From Cliona cf. orientalis (Eukaryota; Porifera; Demospongiae; Clionaida; Clionaidae), in the NCBI GenBank assembly GCA_963930775.1, contig OZ005689.1:20217262-20281261 (forward strand): 64,000 bases of DNA, given 5' to 3'. Shown here one piece after another: positions 21,854-33,009 of the stretch. Both the position numbers and the translations under genes were made by a program. Below the pieces are notes generated by a model, which was not told the DNA's origin, did no database searches, and saw only the letters and a program-made list of their open reading frames with translations. Positions within the stretch are counted from its first letter, which is position 1. The number at the start of each line of letters is the position of its first letter.

Positions 21854-23942
21854 TTGTACCTTAAAAGTACTCCAGATGACGCTGATCTTAAAAAGACGAA
21901 AAATGTTCGAGTGAAGCTATCAGAAGATGGTACAAACATGGGGAAGCGTCTGCATGTCGTAAACTTTACGTTTACCATCCTTGACGAGGGTCGGAAAGCA
22001 TATACTACAGAGGGAAACTACAGCTTAGCTATCTTCCGTGAACAGGAGAGCTATGAGGGAATAAAGAATGCCCTTGCTGACGTTCGTCAAGAAGTAGAAA
22101 CCCTCTCTGCCATCCAAGTAAATGGCCTGGATTTTAACATTGTTTATCATTTAGGAGGAGACTGGAAATTTCTTGCGTTAGTAACATGTTAGTCCTATAG
22201 CTACTGTTGTACATGCCATATCTACAACAGGGTTGGTATTGTGCTGGTGGGGTTAATAGGAAAGGTTACTACGGATCAGGTGGCAAATCTTGCCACATCT
22301 CCATGTATGAACATGTAGCTAATCTTTTATCCACCCCAACAAGTTTCACATTAGCAATACATGTAGTACACACACATGTACATAAAGGCTTAGTGTGTAT
22401 TAAATAGAATCAAATTCATGTGTGGGTGTTAATTAGCCAATGGATATGTAGATGTATACAGCTGTATGAGCAATGACCTTTCTTTCTATGCAGGTGTTGA
22501 TAGTGCTACGTCTCAATATGCATGCATTTGGTGCAAATGCCCCTCCAGTGAAAGACACGACACAACCAAATCTTGGTCGCTAACGGACTCCAAATTTGGA
22601 GCTAGAACTATAGACGAGAATCAAACTTTATCACAGCAGCCGAAATCTAAGAAGAGATTTAATATCTCCCGTGCTCCACTCTTTCCAACCCATCCCTCTT
22701 ACCAACGTGGTGATTGATAATCCACCTATTCTTGAGAGTGTCCGATGTTCTTCTACGACTGCTGATTGATGAGCTTAAGCGTCAGGATTCAATAGCAGCT
22801 GCAAAAAAATTTAACGGTGAATTTGATATTGCTAAGTACAAACACTGTAAGGGATTTGAAGATTTTGTCACATCGATTGGAATTTCGGACTATCGGTTCT
22901 ACATTGGAAAATCGTCACGGCTCCTGAAAGTAAGAAGGCTGACAGGTCCTGAAAAACTGAAGGTTTTATCGAAGATTAACATTCAATCACTTTTGCTGTC
23001 TATGCCACCCAGTGAAAGTAGCCGGATTCAGGTCCTTTGGAATGATCTACTTGAAATAAACTCCTGTCTGTCCAAACCTGAAGATGTTCTTACATCAACA
23101 GATATTGATGCATTTGCCTTACAGGCTTGAGGGTGGGTTCAAAAATTCACGGACATGTACCACACCAGCAATGTGACCCCTTACATTCAGAGGAGGTAGG
23201 ACACGCTTGACCTTTGGCTAATAGTTCACTAATTAAATCGCTAGTAGAGGCTTTCGTGAAGATTTTTAGAGGATATCGTTGCGATTTTCGAACTCAGCGC
23301 TATTGATTTAGTGGGGGAGCCCCTCTTAGTTAGCACTGTAGAGCAATTTTTACGCCGTTGGAATGTTAATCAAAGCGGCTAATTGACATTCCAAAGACCT
23401 AAAATTTGCTCTATAGTGCTAACTACTAAGAGGGGCTCCCCCACTAAATCAACAGCGCTGAGTTCGAAAATTGCAACAATATCCTCTAAAAATTTTCATG
23501 AGAGCCTCTACTAGCGATTTAATTAGTGACCTATTAGCCAAAGGTCAAGCCTGTCCTACCTCCTCTGCCTTACATTCATGCTATGGCCAATCATGTGAGT
23601 GAATTTATGAAGCTACATGGCTCCATTATTAGCTTCACTGAACATGGGCTTGAGAAGTACAATGACTGTATGACCAAGCAATACTTCAGAGCTACAAACC
23701 ATAAGGGACAAGATGCGCTATGTCAAATTATGGAGAAACAAAATCGCCTACACTATTTGGGAGACCACGTAAAACGTCAGAAATGTTTTGAAACTACATG
23801 TTCAAACTGCCACAAAACTGGGCATAAGAACGTAACATGTACTGAACCATGTAGCAGCTGCAATTCCTCGTGTTACAAGGACCATTTAGTCAAGGTGAAT
23901 GGCAAATCAGTACCAACTTGTCAACAAGAGAACACACAATAA
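21854..23942 (+). pseudogene. DDE-like transposase of an animal repeat family, split by a MITE
   Basis: First exon: frame from about 21854 with VKLSEDGTNMGKRLHVVNFT (first acidic candidate, DGTN) and YHLGGDWKFLAL (second, GGD). A GT donor follows at 22180, and the acceptor ends at 22493. Second exon: GVDSATSQYACIWCKCPSSE, then NISRAPLF, a one-base insertion, PLTNVVIDN, a second slip, LFLRVSDVLLRLLIDELKRQ, and GISDYRFYIGKSSRLLK. After a stop at 23129 the register goes on to NVTPYI; the MITE at 23188-23567 follows, then HAMANHVSEFMKLHGSI and a C-terminal zinc-knuckle-like TCSNCHKTGHKNVTC ... CSSC. I recall this layout from uncharacterised multi-copy proteins of sponges, Hydra and sea anemones. 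The DDE role is inferred from the two Asp motifs plus CxWC. The gene is inactive: two frameshifts, one stop and one insertion. Confidence 0.68.
23188..23567. mobile_element. Long-TIR MITE with 9-bp target duplication (MULE-like)
   Basis: The arms of about 165-170 bases (CAGAGGAGGTAGGACACGCT ... and its inverse ending TGTCCTACCTCCTCTG) nearly fill the element and flank a small loop. CCTTACATT is present on both sides (23179-23187, 23568-23576). Long TIRs with a 9-bp duplication are typical of Mutator-like elements. Removing element plus one duplication gives an uninterrupted reading frame in the host transposase gene, an internal proof of the boundaries. Confidence 0.9.
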
Positions 23943-24838
23943 CAAGATGGATATGCAACATCACACATCAACATGGTATTGACTCATATTATACGGCATT
24001 TCATCTACACAATGAACTAGCATCAGTCTATGACGCTGTACGAGAGTAATTGATTATGTATGTAGGATAGGCTTTGTTATTGCTGTAAATCATATAAATG
24101 CGAGTATCTTTTGATATACCTGATATGCTATAATATCTTGAATTGACTAGTGAGGACGTTTGCTGTAATTTAATGGGTGGTAGTCGTAAACTTTCATCCC
24201 TCTGCTTACCACAGTCATAAATTTCACCAAGTAACACATTTGCAAAAATATCTCTTTAGTCCCATCCATAAACACGTGCATATCGATTAGCATATTTAGC
24301 AGTTGCAGCTAACTATGAAGCAATGCCCCACCTTCCAACTTTACTATGTCGAACATCAGATCCTTCTTCACTGCCACTGATACACACGGGGGCAGTACCT
24401 TTACATCCGTGAAAGAGTTCCAATTCATTCATCGTTCCATGGTTTTTCATTTAGCCACCAACAAATATTTTTCCCACAAACACCTATTTTGTATCCGTCT
24501 TATCTTGTGGATTGTAGCGGATGGAAGAGATTCAAGGAATTTCCCTTGCAATACTCCCACTCATTGCATCCCTTGGATACATTAACAACCTCTGACTGAA
24601 ATTACCAGTACTTAGGCACCTGTGGAAGTAGCCTGGGAACAGCCTGATCGTTACTCATATTCTGAATGAACCAGCAAGCTAGCTACACGCTGGTGCACGT
24701 GTCATCATCTTAATTAAAGTAGGAGGAGCATGATAGCAATACAATAATTATTATTATTAAGTAGGAGTAACAATGGTAAGCGAGATAATAAGTATCTATT
24801 CTACAGCAGTTATCTCTTCCCAGTTTCTTTCCACACCA
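23943..24838. other. Gene-free stretch
   Basis: Unique-looking A+T-rich sequence between the broken transposase and the Tudor-knot-like gene. No supportable gene or repeat boundary is recognised. Confidence 0.4.
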
Positions 24839-25534
24839 TCACCCCTTACAAACCGAAAGATGAGCAAAACGTTCATCGTCGATCGCATCTTGTGCTGGAA
24901 CCCTTCTGTGCAAGTAGTACTGCACAGTCTCCAGGATCACGTAGCTAAAATCCTTAGCTCTATTCAGTACCCTGAGATGCCACTGCTGGCCTAAGAGAGG
25001 CTCCAACGCGGAGTACCTCCTTATCATATAGATATCGTGGCCACGGCTTGATTTCACGAGCTTTCCAACCTGCTGTAATCCACCAATGAAGAGGAAGCGA
25101 TCAAACGGAATTTCGATTCTGACATCTGGATCCGTTCTTGTAGATGGCCGTAGAGAGAGCTTTGATACGCTAGCTCATTGTGTACATGAAATGGAGTGTA
25201 GGTGTCTGTAATAAAGGGAAAGTCGGTGTTAGGTACTTGAATAATAGTAATAGTATGCATGGGGGTGGGGCTGGTTGCATGCGTACTTACCTGGTTGTGT
25301 ATTCAGATGAACAATGTCAGCCTTATCCCTCCACTCGTCATGCTCGGAATCGTATCCTACATAGTGAACTTTCACTCTACTTGTGTACACATCCTCTTCG
25401 ATTACTTCAAGCTCGTACAGTGTATCATCCTTAACGTGCTTGGCTCTTGGCAAACGAAGCGTCGACAACACCTTGTAATCCTTCGCTTCTTGGTTGCGCA
25501 GGTTGTATCCAGTGCTTGTGGCCATAAGTTGCAA
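24839..25534 (-). CDS. Chromo/Tudor-knot-like protein, two exons, one frameshift
   Basis: Exon 1 runs 25534-25291; the ATG at 25525 (MATSTGYNLRNQEAKDYKVL) is the likelier start. It holds YELEVIEEDVYTSRVKVHYV and GYDSEHDEWRDKADIV, the layout of a chromo-barrel/Tudor-knot fold (V-x-V-H-Y-x-G-[YW]...D-E-W). It ends at CAG|GTAAGT. Exon 2 starts at 25205 after TTTATTACAG in matching phase. It reads DTYTPFHVHNELAYQSSL, slips one base near 25130, then gives DPDVRIEIPFDRFLFIGGLQ, RGHDIYMIRRYSALEPLLG and VILETVQYYLHRR to the TGA at 24839. The C-terminal half belongs to a conserved animal family of unknown role that I recall from sponges and cnidarians. A methyl-lysine-reader role for the N-terminal fold is inferred. 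The slip may be decay or an assembly error. Confidence 0.62.
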
Positions 25535-25943
25535 GTAGAGATGGAGGCTGCTTGAAAAATAATAAAGGAACGTTCATATCTGGTTCATTTTATAGGAACT
25601 CGAACGTAGCTACTCAACTGCTGTCAACACAGGTCAAAGATCGCGCGGGTGCTCAGCGCAGCGCATGCTCATAATACGATCAATAATGGCTTGCGGCGCG
25701 GCGCGTGCTATACCCAGCCCCTCCCAGCACATGATTAACACCGTTTTACACACGAAGGTGCGATGATCACTTTTGGCTAATAGTTCTTCATATGGAACAG
25801 CGATTTTCGAATGTGATCAACATGCACTTGTCCTGCCCACACCAGAGGTGGGCGGGGCCCACGATTTGCAGTGACTGTAGGTAGTAGGATAATGGAAAAC
25901 CTGGTTTGATGTTCATATAATACTGTAGCTGCTGGGTTCTGTG

Positions 25944-26136
25944 ATACCATAAATCTGGAAATTTTCGTTGTAAAAATATTTTCGTAGTCGATAGCGGCTA
26001 CGAAATTTAATCTTACGAAAATTAGCATGCACTAGTAACGCTAATGCGGTAAAGGGTCGTTCCTACGAAAATTGTTTTACATAAAAATTTATCATACGAA
26101 AGTTTCTTTACACGAAATTTTCCATATCTATGGTAT
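25944..26136. mobile_element. Small TIR element (ATACCATAAATCTGGAAATT)
   Basis: ATACCATAAATCTGGAAATTTTCG at the left is inverted as CGAAATTTTCCATATCTATGGTAT at the right over a 193-bp, A+T-rich, non-coding body with further inverted TACGAAAATT motifs. It is related in ends and internal GTAAAGGGTCGTTCCTACGA to fragments at 3210 and 35730. Confidence 0.65.
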
Positions 26137-26617
26137 AAGCGTTTTAAAATAAAAATTTGGGAAATGCAATGATAATTTAAAAACTGACCTCATACACATG
26201 TGTACATCGATAATACTAACCTAATAGCTTTAATTTTTTCAACTTTCTGGTATACTTGAACTTATAAAATATATTGTAACTCATATCATGTAGATCAACA
26301 CACCCTACCCGTGTGTGCAACATGGAGCAGTGGGAGCCAAATGTATACGGGTAAGTATAGTACTAGTGTAATTGTGCGATATCGTCTTGTACACATTCAC
26401 AGTGACTACATAAGTCATAAGTCAGTTGAGTGTTGGTGAGAAAACAAGTCCTACTACGTGTAGTCCAGTTCATTCACCAAGTCCTCCGCTTCCTCCAATC
26501 AAGTTATTGGAAAGTATATACATAAGATACATGCATGTGTGTACATACTCTGTGCACATATACAGTGTGTAGTAGGCCATTTCTCCTGACCTTGGAATGA
26601 CCCTAGAGTACCTGTGT

Positions 26618-26908
26618 TACCGTATAGCGGGGAATTTTCGTGAAAAGTAAGATTTAGCCTCCAAATTTAATTTCGTGGCTCTTGATGATTGCACTTGCCA
26701 CACCCCATTCGCCATCATCAAGTATACCTACCGATGACTGTCATGCATGCATTTTGACCACGATCACGTGCACACTCGTGACAACTTTACCAGACGACCT
26801 TTACCTACCGTGGCCAATTTTCATAGGGTGTACATTTCATGACTGTTAGAGCAGTCACGAAAATGATGAAAAATTAGCCTCCCACGAAAATTACCCGCTA
26901 TACGATAT
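26618..26908. mobile_element. MITE with TACCGTATAGCGGGGAATTT termini
   Basis: TACCGTATAGCGGGGAATTT (then TCGTG) is matched by the inverted right end (CACGAAAATTACCCGCTATACGATA). It spans 290 bp with no coding capacity. Fragments of the same terminus occur near 36770, 38320 and 44920. It lies about 60 bp upstream of the HECT exon, in a putative intron or promoter region. Confidence 0.72.
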
Positions 26909-26969
26909 TAAGAGTTATTGTGCAATTGTGAATATGCATGTATTTTATAGTTTTGCAGATGTCTAAAAG

Positions 26970-27962
26970 GCAATCAGGGATCAACGTATCAAGTATCTGC
27001 CTGTTGACAAGGAGGAATACACACGTATAGTTGTTCAGAGGAAACATATTTGGGATGATGCAGTGTGTCACATCAAGAACCTGGATGAGCGGAAGCACAT
27101 TAGGGTTACATTCGTTGGTGAGCCAGCAGTTGACGAGGGTGGTCCGCTGAGAGAGTTTTTCACCTACCAACAGCAGATATTGCCAGGAAAAATATGATCT
27201 TTAATGGCGATGATTATAGGAGGGTTCCACGTCATTGTGTCATGGAACTAGAGAACCGGACGTACTACAATGTGGGAAAAGTTCTTGCTCTTTCGCTCAT
27301 GCATGGTGGACCAGCACCCCACTTCTTAGCTCGCACAGTAGTTGACTACATTGTATATGGAAGTGCTCAAGCAAGCCCATTTGATGTTTCAGACCAAGCT
27401 ATACAAGAATCTCTTATTAAGGTGATATTGAGAGGGAATGGCAGTGTCATTCTGTTACACAGTGGAACCCCTGTATTCTGGACACCCTTGGGACAGCTTA
27501 AACTAGATTAAAGGAGGTTACCTCATTTTAGGGATAATTTTGTACATTATTCTATGTAGCTAGGACTGTGCATAGTGTCCTGAATAAAGGTGTCCTCATT
27601 TCAGGAGTTCCACTGTACCACATAATAATTTATAACTAATCTTATATGGCGAGCATGCATATAGATATAAGCAATTAAAAGAAGTTGATATTGAAACACC
27701 TATTTATAATTAGCTCCAGGATGTGTCAAGCATTGAAGAAATGAGAAGGCTTTTGGATAGTGACAAATTTGACTTCCAATATGAAATTGGAGTTGCTCAA
27801 CCATCACAAGAATTGAAGTTGCGGGATAGTGTCCGCATTGTGAAGTCATGTGCTGCACATTTCACAGTTCACTCCATCAAGGCAGAATTAGATCAGCTGT
27901 GTGAAGGTCTCAACTGTATAGGTGTACTTCAGCTTATCAGGGAAAGACCTGAATTACTCTTG
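26970..27962 (+). CDS. G2E3-like HECT-domain protein, partial
   Basis: Exon A (frame open from 26970) reads YTRIVVQRKHIWDDAVCHIK, HIRVTFVGEPAVDEGGPLRE, where DEGGPxREF is the HECT N-lobe signature. A one-base slip in the T run at 27156-27160 leads to ADIARKNMIFNGDDYRRVPR, YYNVGKVLALSLMHGGPAPH and up to ATTAAG|GTGATA at 27421. Exon B (27720-27962) resumes in phase as DVSSIEEMRRLLDSDKFDF and ends at TTG|GTATTA. The pattern matches the G2/M-phase E3-ligase-like HECT proteins expanded in sponges and corals. The C-lobe with the catalytic cysteine is not found, so ligase activity is unproven. A possible upstream exon with a good donor lies at 26294-26350. The slip could be a sequencing error or decay. 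Confidence 0.7.
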
Positions 27963-28439
27963 GTATTATACACGGGCTTTATTTTCTTGAACAAATGACC
28001 TACAGATTTACTAATAGATACCATGAAATAGCATGCAAGACACTGTTTTAGGAGAGGCATCATTAGCACAGTCAACTATCACAGACTAAACAAGTCTCTG
28101 AGAGTACAGAATGAAAACAATTCACATCCAAACTTGGCTCTGACTTCAAATTTCATGTGGCAGCACTAGCAGCAAGCACCGTCTTCTCCAGATTTGGACC
28201 GACGCTAGGCAGGCCAGGAGTTAGAACAGCATGTGGAGTACCGTACTGCATATGCGCTATACCGTGCACTAGCCTTTTATGGTGCACTCTATTTTTACCA
28301 AAGCCTATAAATGAATATGGAATATGCTCTTTATACTAGACATCCATGGCCAGGGATTATGTAATATGTAGCATGATCATCACGTGCCTGATCAGCAGTT
28401 GCAATTGCTAGCTATAGCGCTACACAAGAAAGCCAAGAA

Positions 28440-28755
28440 GCATTCAGAGCCTACTGTGATCAGTGATGAGTCAGTCGAGCTATAAGACCTATCTTTTGGA
28501 AAAGAAGCCATCGCTGTCACTTTTGTCCATCGAGAGTTAATCTAGAAGCGAAGAAGGCAGAGGTGATCAGCAAATGTCGCGGTGACTTTGAATAAAGCGT
28601 TTTCAACGAATTCTACATGTTTCATTTGTTAAAATCACCACGAGAAGCCTAATGACACCTCGCCTTCAACGTATAAATAAGGTATGTAGCAACTAGCCCG
28701 GTAACAGACACACAGAACGACTGCCGTAACCCTGCGGCGCATGCGCCGAGTGTTA
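28440..28755 (-). repeat. Reverse copy of the GCGCATGCGC dispersed repeat
   Basis: Reverse complement of 9559-9870: AGGTGATCAGCAAATGTCGC, CGTTTTCAACGAA, TAAGGTATGTAGCAACTAG, CACAGAACGACTGCCGTAAC and GGCGCATGCGCCGAG occur in inverted order. No gene is inside. Confidence 0.7.
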
Positions 28756-30496
28756 ATAAAGACCAATTATTAAGATGGTGCTAAGGATTCCGATTGTATG
28801 TATGTATGTATGGCCATAACTCAGAGCTAAGCTAATACTCGCCAGTTACCCACTTTACGGTACATGTATCCATACCATTACCATTACCATTTACAGTCTA
28901 TATACAGATGTGGTCCACTTCGTCATTTCTGGTGTATGAGGCACGAAGCTAAACATTGGTACTTCAAATAGATAGCAAAAGTGATTGGCAACTTTAAGAA
29001 CATTGCCAAAACTGTTGCTCACCGTCATCAGCGATACATGATCTATGTGCTTTCTGATCCGTCAAGTTATTTAAGGAGTGAGCAGTTTCTGGGTCCTGTG
29101 GTGTCATGTCACATATCTCTCTTTGGAGTACAAAGCTGAAATAATTGCTGCCTGTCCTACTGTCAACTCCAGCTCAAGTATACAAAGGTACAATAGTGTA
29201 CTGAATGGATTCCCGCTCTCTAGCTTCCTTAGACAGTACCAATAGTACATGTACATGTACATATACTTGTTTAGTAGTGTGCTCTAATTAGAATTATTTG
29301 CAAACGGTTCCCTACCGTCAGCTAATGAGCGAGTGTATGCATGGCCTAAATAGAAGTGTAGAAAGCAACAAAATACTGAAGGGATGTACTGTACTAGTTA
29401 GTTGATTGGGTGTGTGTTCTTAATTTGTATGCCCTTCTCAGAGGATAAGTCCTTTAGAGATTTAGGTACTCGAAACTCAATTGACACCTACACATACTTA
29501 AAATGAAAGTGGGGGAGGGGTAGGTTAGGCTGGCAGAGTGGAAGGCCACCGACAGTCGCTCCCCCTTCTCCCTCTCTGCTGAAGCTGATAATTATTCGTT
29601 ATTTATTTCTTTTCTATAGAACTACACAACTAAATGGATTGTGTTATCTATGGTACAAAGTACAAACAAGATGACTGTACTGTGGAAGTTTGATGATGAG
29701 ATGCCTATTTTTTAAAAAAAGAAAGCAATCATCCTTCCAGAACTAAATGAACCAAAGTTTGTCATATTCCCTTCAGTCACAGCTGTTTTTCTGCACACTT
29801 TCATGCCTATGAAGTGGCCTATCATCACTCCCTCTCATCCGAACTACATGTGTATAGTCAGGCTACTTTTGTAGACCACAAGATACTTTGTGTACCAACC
29901 ATACAATTTACCTTCGACTAATTTGATATGTTTGTAGTATTATGTTCTTAGTGAGTATGATTAACATTATATGACATTGTTCAACATTAGAACTAATTTC
30001 ATTAAGCTTTTGGCTTCGCGATTGACATATCACTGCTGTAAACCTACGTTCTATTTAAAAATTATGTCACATGACTTGGGGATGGATACAGACTACACTA
30101 CTGGACTAGAATAGTCTGAAAAGCAATTTGATAGTCTTATGTGTCTTAAAATCTGTGAAAATGATCTCACTGAAAAGTATCTAAAAAGGGTCTTAAATAT
30201 CTGACTGGTTTTCTAAAAAAACTTTCACAGGTCTGAAAAACATTTGAATTTCTTAAGATCTGAAAACTGTCTGAAGTTACAAATGGTGCTCGTATAGCAG
30301 CATCTGAAAAAGATCTGGCAGAAATAAAATAGTCTGAATAGAAAAGGTTCATGTCTAAAATAAAACATAAAATTTGAAAAGGGTCTGAAAGTTTCAAAGA
30401 GGAAGTGGACTGGCCATTTCAGTGTTTCTCTAAATCAGTGAAACAATTTCTCTTGAGCACATGGTCAAGAAAGTATCTACTAATTTTCTAGTAGCT
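28756..30496. other. Mostly gene-free stretch with a CTGAAAA-rich patch
   Basis: No confident gene. At 30110-30400 a degenerate, roughly 25-35-base repeat containing TCTGAAAA/TCTTAAAAT is dense. A possible decayed exon follows TTTTCTATAG at 29618 on + (NYTTKWIVLSMVQ...) but breaks within 35 codons. I could not support a product. Confidence 0.35.
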
Positions 30497-30610
30497 ATGT
30501 CTACTGAACAGGCTTGTAGTAACGTCCACTTGACCGTGACTCCACACGGTATTAAGATCCAAGTACATTCCTGCAGCAATTCCCCCTCAGCTTTTGTAGT
30601 GGAAATGAAG
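30497..30610 (+). CDS. Candidate first coding exon, unknown protein
   Basis: The ATG at 30497 starts a 38-codon frame (MSTEQACSNVHLTVTPHGIK ... VVEMK) that ends exactly at AAG|GTAAGT, a strong splice donor, in phase 0. Module X copy 2 begins 85 bases downstream, so a later exon would have to lie beyond it. No partner exon or family was recognised. The evidence is the start, donor and coding-like composition only. Confidence 0.3.
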
Positions 30611-30694
30611 GTAAGTGAAACTGTGGCAAAAATAATGTAACAATTCTAGTAAACATTATCCTACATTTTTAAGTGATAAAATCGACCCTCACTG

Positions 30695-32362
30695 TTAAGG
30701 TACCAACTAATTGTGTGGGTGGATATATCCCCAAATTGCCCCAGAAGCGCTAATATAAGTCTCTTTTAGCCGCTTACCCTTTGCTGAGCATTTTTAGCGT
30801 TGTAGGAGACATGAATGACTCCGTTTGGTATCCGCTGTCAGTCGTCAATTTTAAGGTCAAAGGTCGTGAGCCTTTCAGCCCCACCCCTTCCAAATGCGCA
30901 TGCATCAGCCCCTCCCCTGTCCAACTGCGCATGCGCATATCGTCCATCGTGCCACGTGAACTTTGTCTGCGCACTGCCGAGATAATTGGTAAGTTTTGTG
31001 TGTGTGTGTCTGTGTCTGTTGTGTGTGCCACGATTCGCGCAGCTACGCGTCCCATTATCGTAGTAATCTCATAGTTGTGAGATGATCTCTATTTGTGTGA
31101 GCATAATATAATAATATGGCGTACTGATAGTTTTCTCGCCTTTCCTGACTATGGAACTGTATGCATGTCACCTGATATACTGGGCTTGGAACGCTAGGTT
31201 TGTATTGTTATGACTGGGGAGGAGGAAGGTTCTGGTGTTATGCCTATGTATACGAGACTAGTACCTGCTGCAGCCAGGAGTGGAGCCCAATCAGATTGCT
31301 CCACGTCATCACCAATTTTTACAGGGCTTGCTAGGCTACTAGACTACATCTCACGAGTGAGGTTTGCACACAGGCGTAGCAGCTAAGCACTGGTACAACT
31401 CCAGTATGGGCACAACACCAGATCCTTCCTCCTCCTCCTGATATGTTACAAACGGAACGGAAGTTTTCCCCAAGTACCTGATTGCATATTCTCGTACCCA
31501 TACGCAGATCGGAAAAAGAGTGTGGTGAAATGTTTTTTCAACTTTGGTTCCAGATGTACACGACATAATATTATGACACGCAAAAAAATACGGTGGAAAC
31601 CCTCTAAAGCGGACACCATTGGGACCAAAATTTTAGTCCGCTATAGCGAAGTGTCCTTAGCTCAGGGGTAGTATTTGACCATGCCCCTCCTACAATCGAG
31701 GCCAGCTATGATAAAGCATCACTCTGGGACCAAAATAAGTGTCCATTATATGGAATAGCGGGGTGTTCGCTGTTGAGGGGGTTTGAATATATTCAAGTCT
31801 ATGGAAATACAATCCGGACATTCAGAATTGTCCGTTATATCGCAGGTGTCCGCCGTTGAGGGGTGTCCGTTATGCAGGGTTCCACTGTATTATCAGTGAT
31901 AGCGTTATCACGATGTTTTGCTTATATGCACAATTCACGCAGCCTTACACCCAGCCGATGCCTTGAAAGCACAATCTTGGCAAATTATGGAGTCCGAGTG
32001 TCTCAGTGCCTGATTCTCAACCAGACGATCAAACGGCAGCTGTATAAATGATATTTTCCTGTCCCAGTACGTAGGCAGGGATCATCCACATCCTCGCCAG
32101 CTACATTTGAGCTTATCGCCCTCGTCTGAACTTTACCGACACTATTCTGAAAGGACGCAATGAGATATTGCTGGAACCATGCGCATTTCACCATACTTTT
32201 ATTTTCTGCATGCAACAAAGAGGCTGGGCACGAGACTACTGATTACGGGGATAGTAGTCTCAATGTGGCTTGTACTTGCACCATGCATTGTAGCGAGATC
32301 AAAATTGCCATCACAGATTGATGTACAGTGCTAACTCAAACAGCAACAATTGAAAAAAGGCT
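30695..32362 (-). repeat. Module X, copy 2 (inverted)
   Basis: Reverse complement of 49520-51187 at near identity and of 19999-21868 with the insertion absent. It includes the MITE at 31591-31887. It forms the outer part of the left arm of the large inverted duplication. Both this copy and copy 3 contain the block with CACACACACAAAACTTACCA and TTGGACAGGGGAGGGGCTGA. Confidence 0.85.
31591..31887. mobile_element. TA-flanked MITE in module X copy 2
   Basis: CGGTGGAAACCCTCTAAAGC at the left and GCAGGGTTCCACTG at the right are inverted ends, each followed outward by TA. It is allelic in position to 49998-50294 and 20470-21080, so the insertion predates duplication of module X. Confidence 0.82.
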
Positions 32363-32824
32363 GTGTCAACCGTACCGGCACCGGTACTGAAAGTTTAGCG
32401 CTTTGAGTACCGGCAAACTAGCCCGCCAAAAAACCTGGAAAATTTTTCGAAAGTGGAAGAAAAAAAAAGTCTAAAGATCAAGCCGGATTTGAACCCACGA
32501 CCACCGCTCCACCAGCCCCAGCCCTAGTTCGCTCTGCCAACCCAGCTCGCTGCTGCTGGATGCCGTTTTTTTGCCAAATTTATACACCTTGCCACTATAA
32601 TACTAACCCTTGTCACCAACCGTAGCCGAAACCCAAACCCCTCGTAACTAACCGATTATTGGAACCCAAACCCCCGCTACTAGCCTCACTAGCCGTCTTG
32701 CGCTCAGTATTATAATATAGCTATAGATCCCAGCCCCTTCGGGGGCTGGGATCTATAGCTATATAATACACTGCAGGTACTTTAAGCACTAAATTTTGGG
32801 TACCGGTGCCGGGACTCTAGACAC
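32360..32824 (-). mobile_element. TIR element with tRNA-like core (copy 2)
   Basis: Minus-strand copy of 19560-19998, with ends around CTGTGTCAACCGTACCGGCA and CCGGTGCCGGGACTCTAGAC. On the minus strand TTGGCAGAGCGAA (A-box-like, 32529-32541) and GGTTCAAATCC (B-box-like, 32484-32494) are kept. It also contains a perfect palindrome around GATCCCAGCCCCTTCGGGGG near 32727-32756, shared with copy 3. Confidence 0.72.
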
Positions 32825-33009
32825 AGCGTTTTTTTATAGGGGTGTGGTAGCACCCGGCACTCTCGTGGTTCCTACGCCACTGAATCTTGGGATAAGTGCA
32901 TATCCTTATCACACTCCACTTACTGCTGTAAGTGCATGCGCTTATTAGCCAGATTTCACAGTAACTCGATTTCAATCCTATTGCAAAATAACGAAAACCA
33001 TAAAATATT

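Larger units (their letters stand above)
19999..21868 (+). repeat. Module X, copy 1
   Basis: It begins CCTTTTTTTCAATTGTTGCT and runs to GGGCAATTTGGGGATATATC and the ACCTTAA boundary. It matches 30695-32362 (reverse) and 49520-51187 at high identity. A 65-71-residue frame (starting MLHAENKSMVKCAWF) is open in all three copies; its opposite strand is open as well in copies 2 and 3, so its coding status is unproven. This copy alone contains the inserted element at 20607-20908 and lacks the GCTCACACAAATAGAG block present near 50785 in copy 3. It directly precedes the transposase gene at 21854. Confidence 0.8.

Noticed and set aside
26898..27170. 90-codon minus-strand frame
   Set aside because: Antisense to the HECT exon, whose plus-strand reading has clear DEGGPLRE-type motifs.
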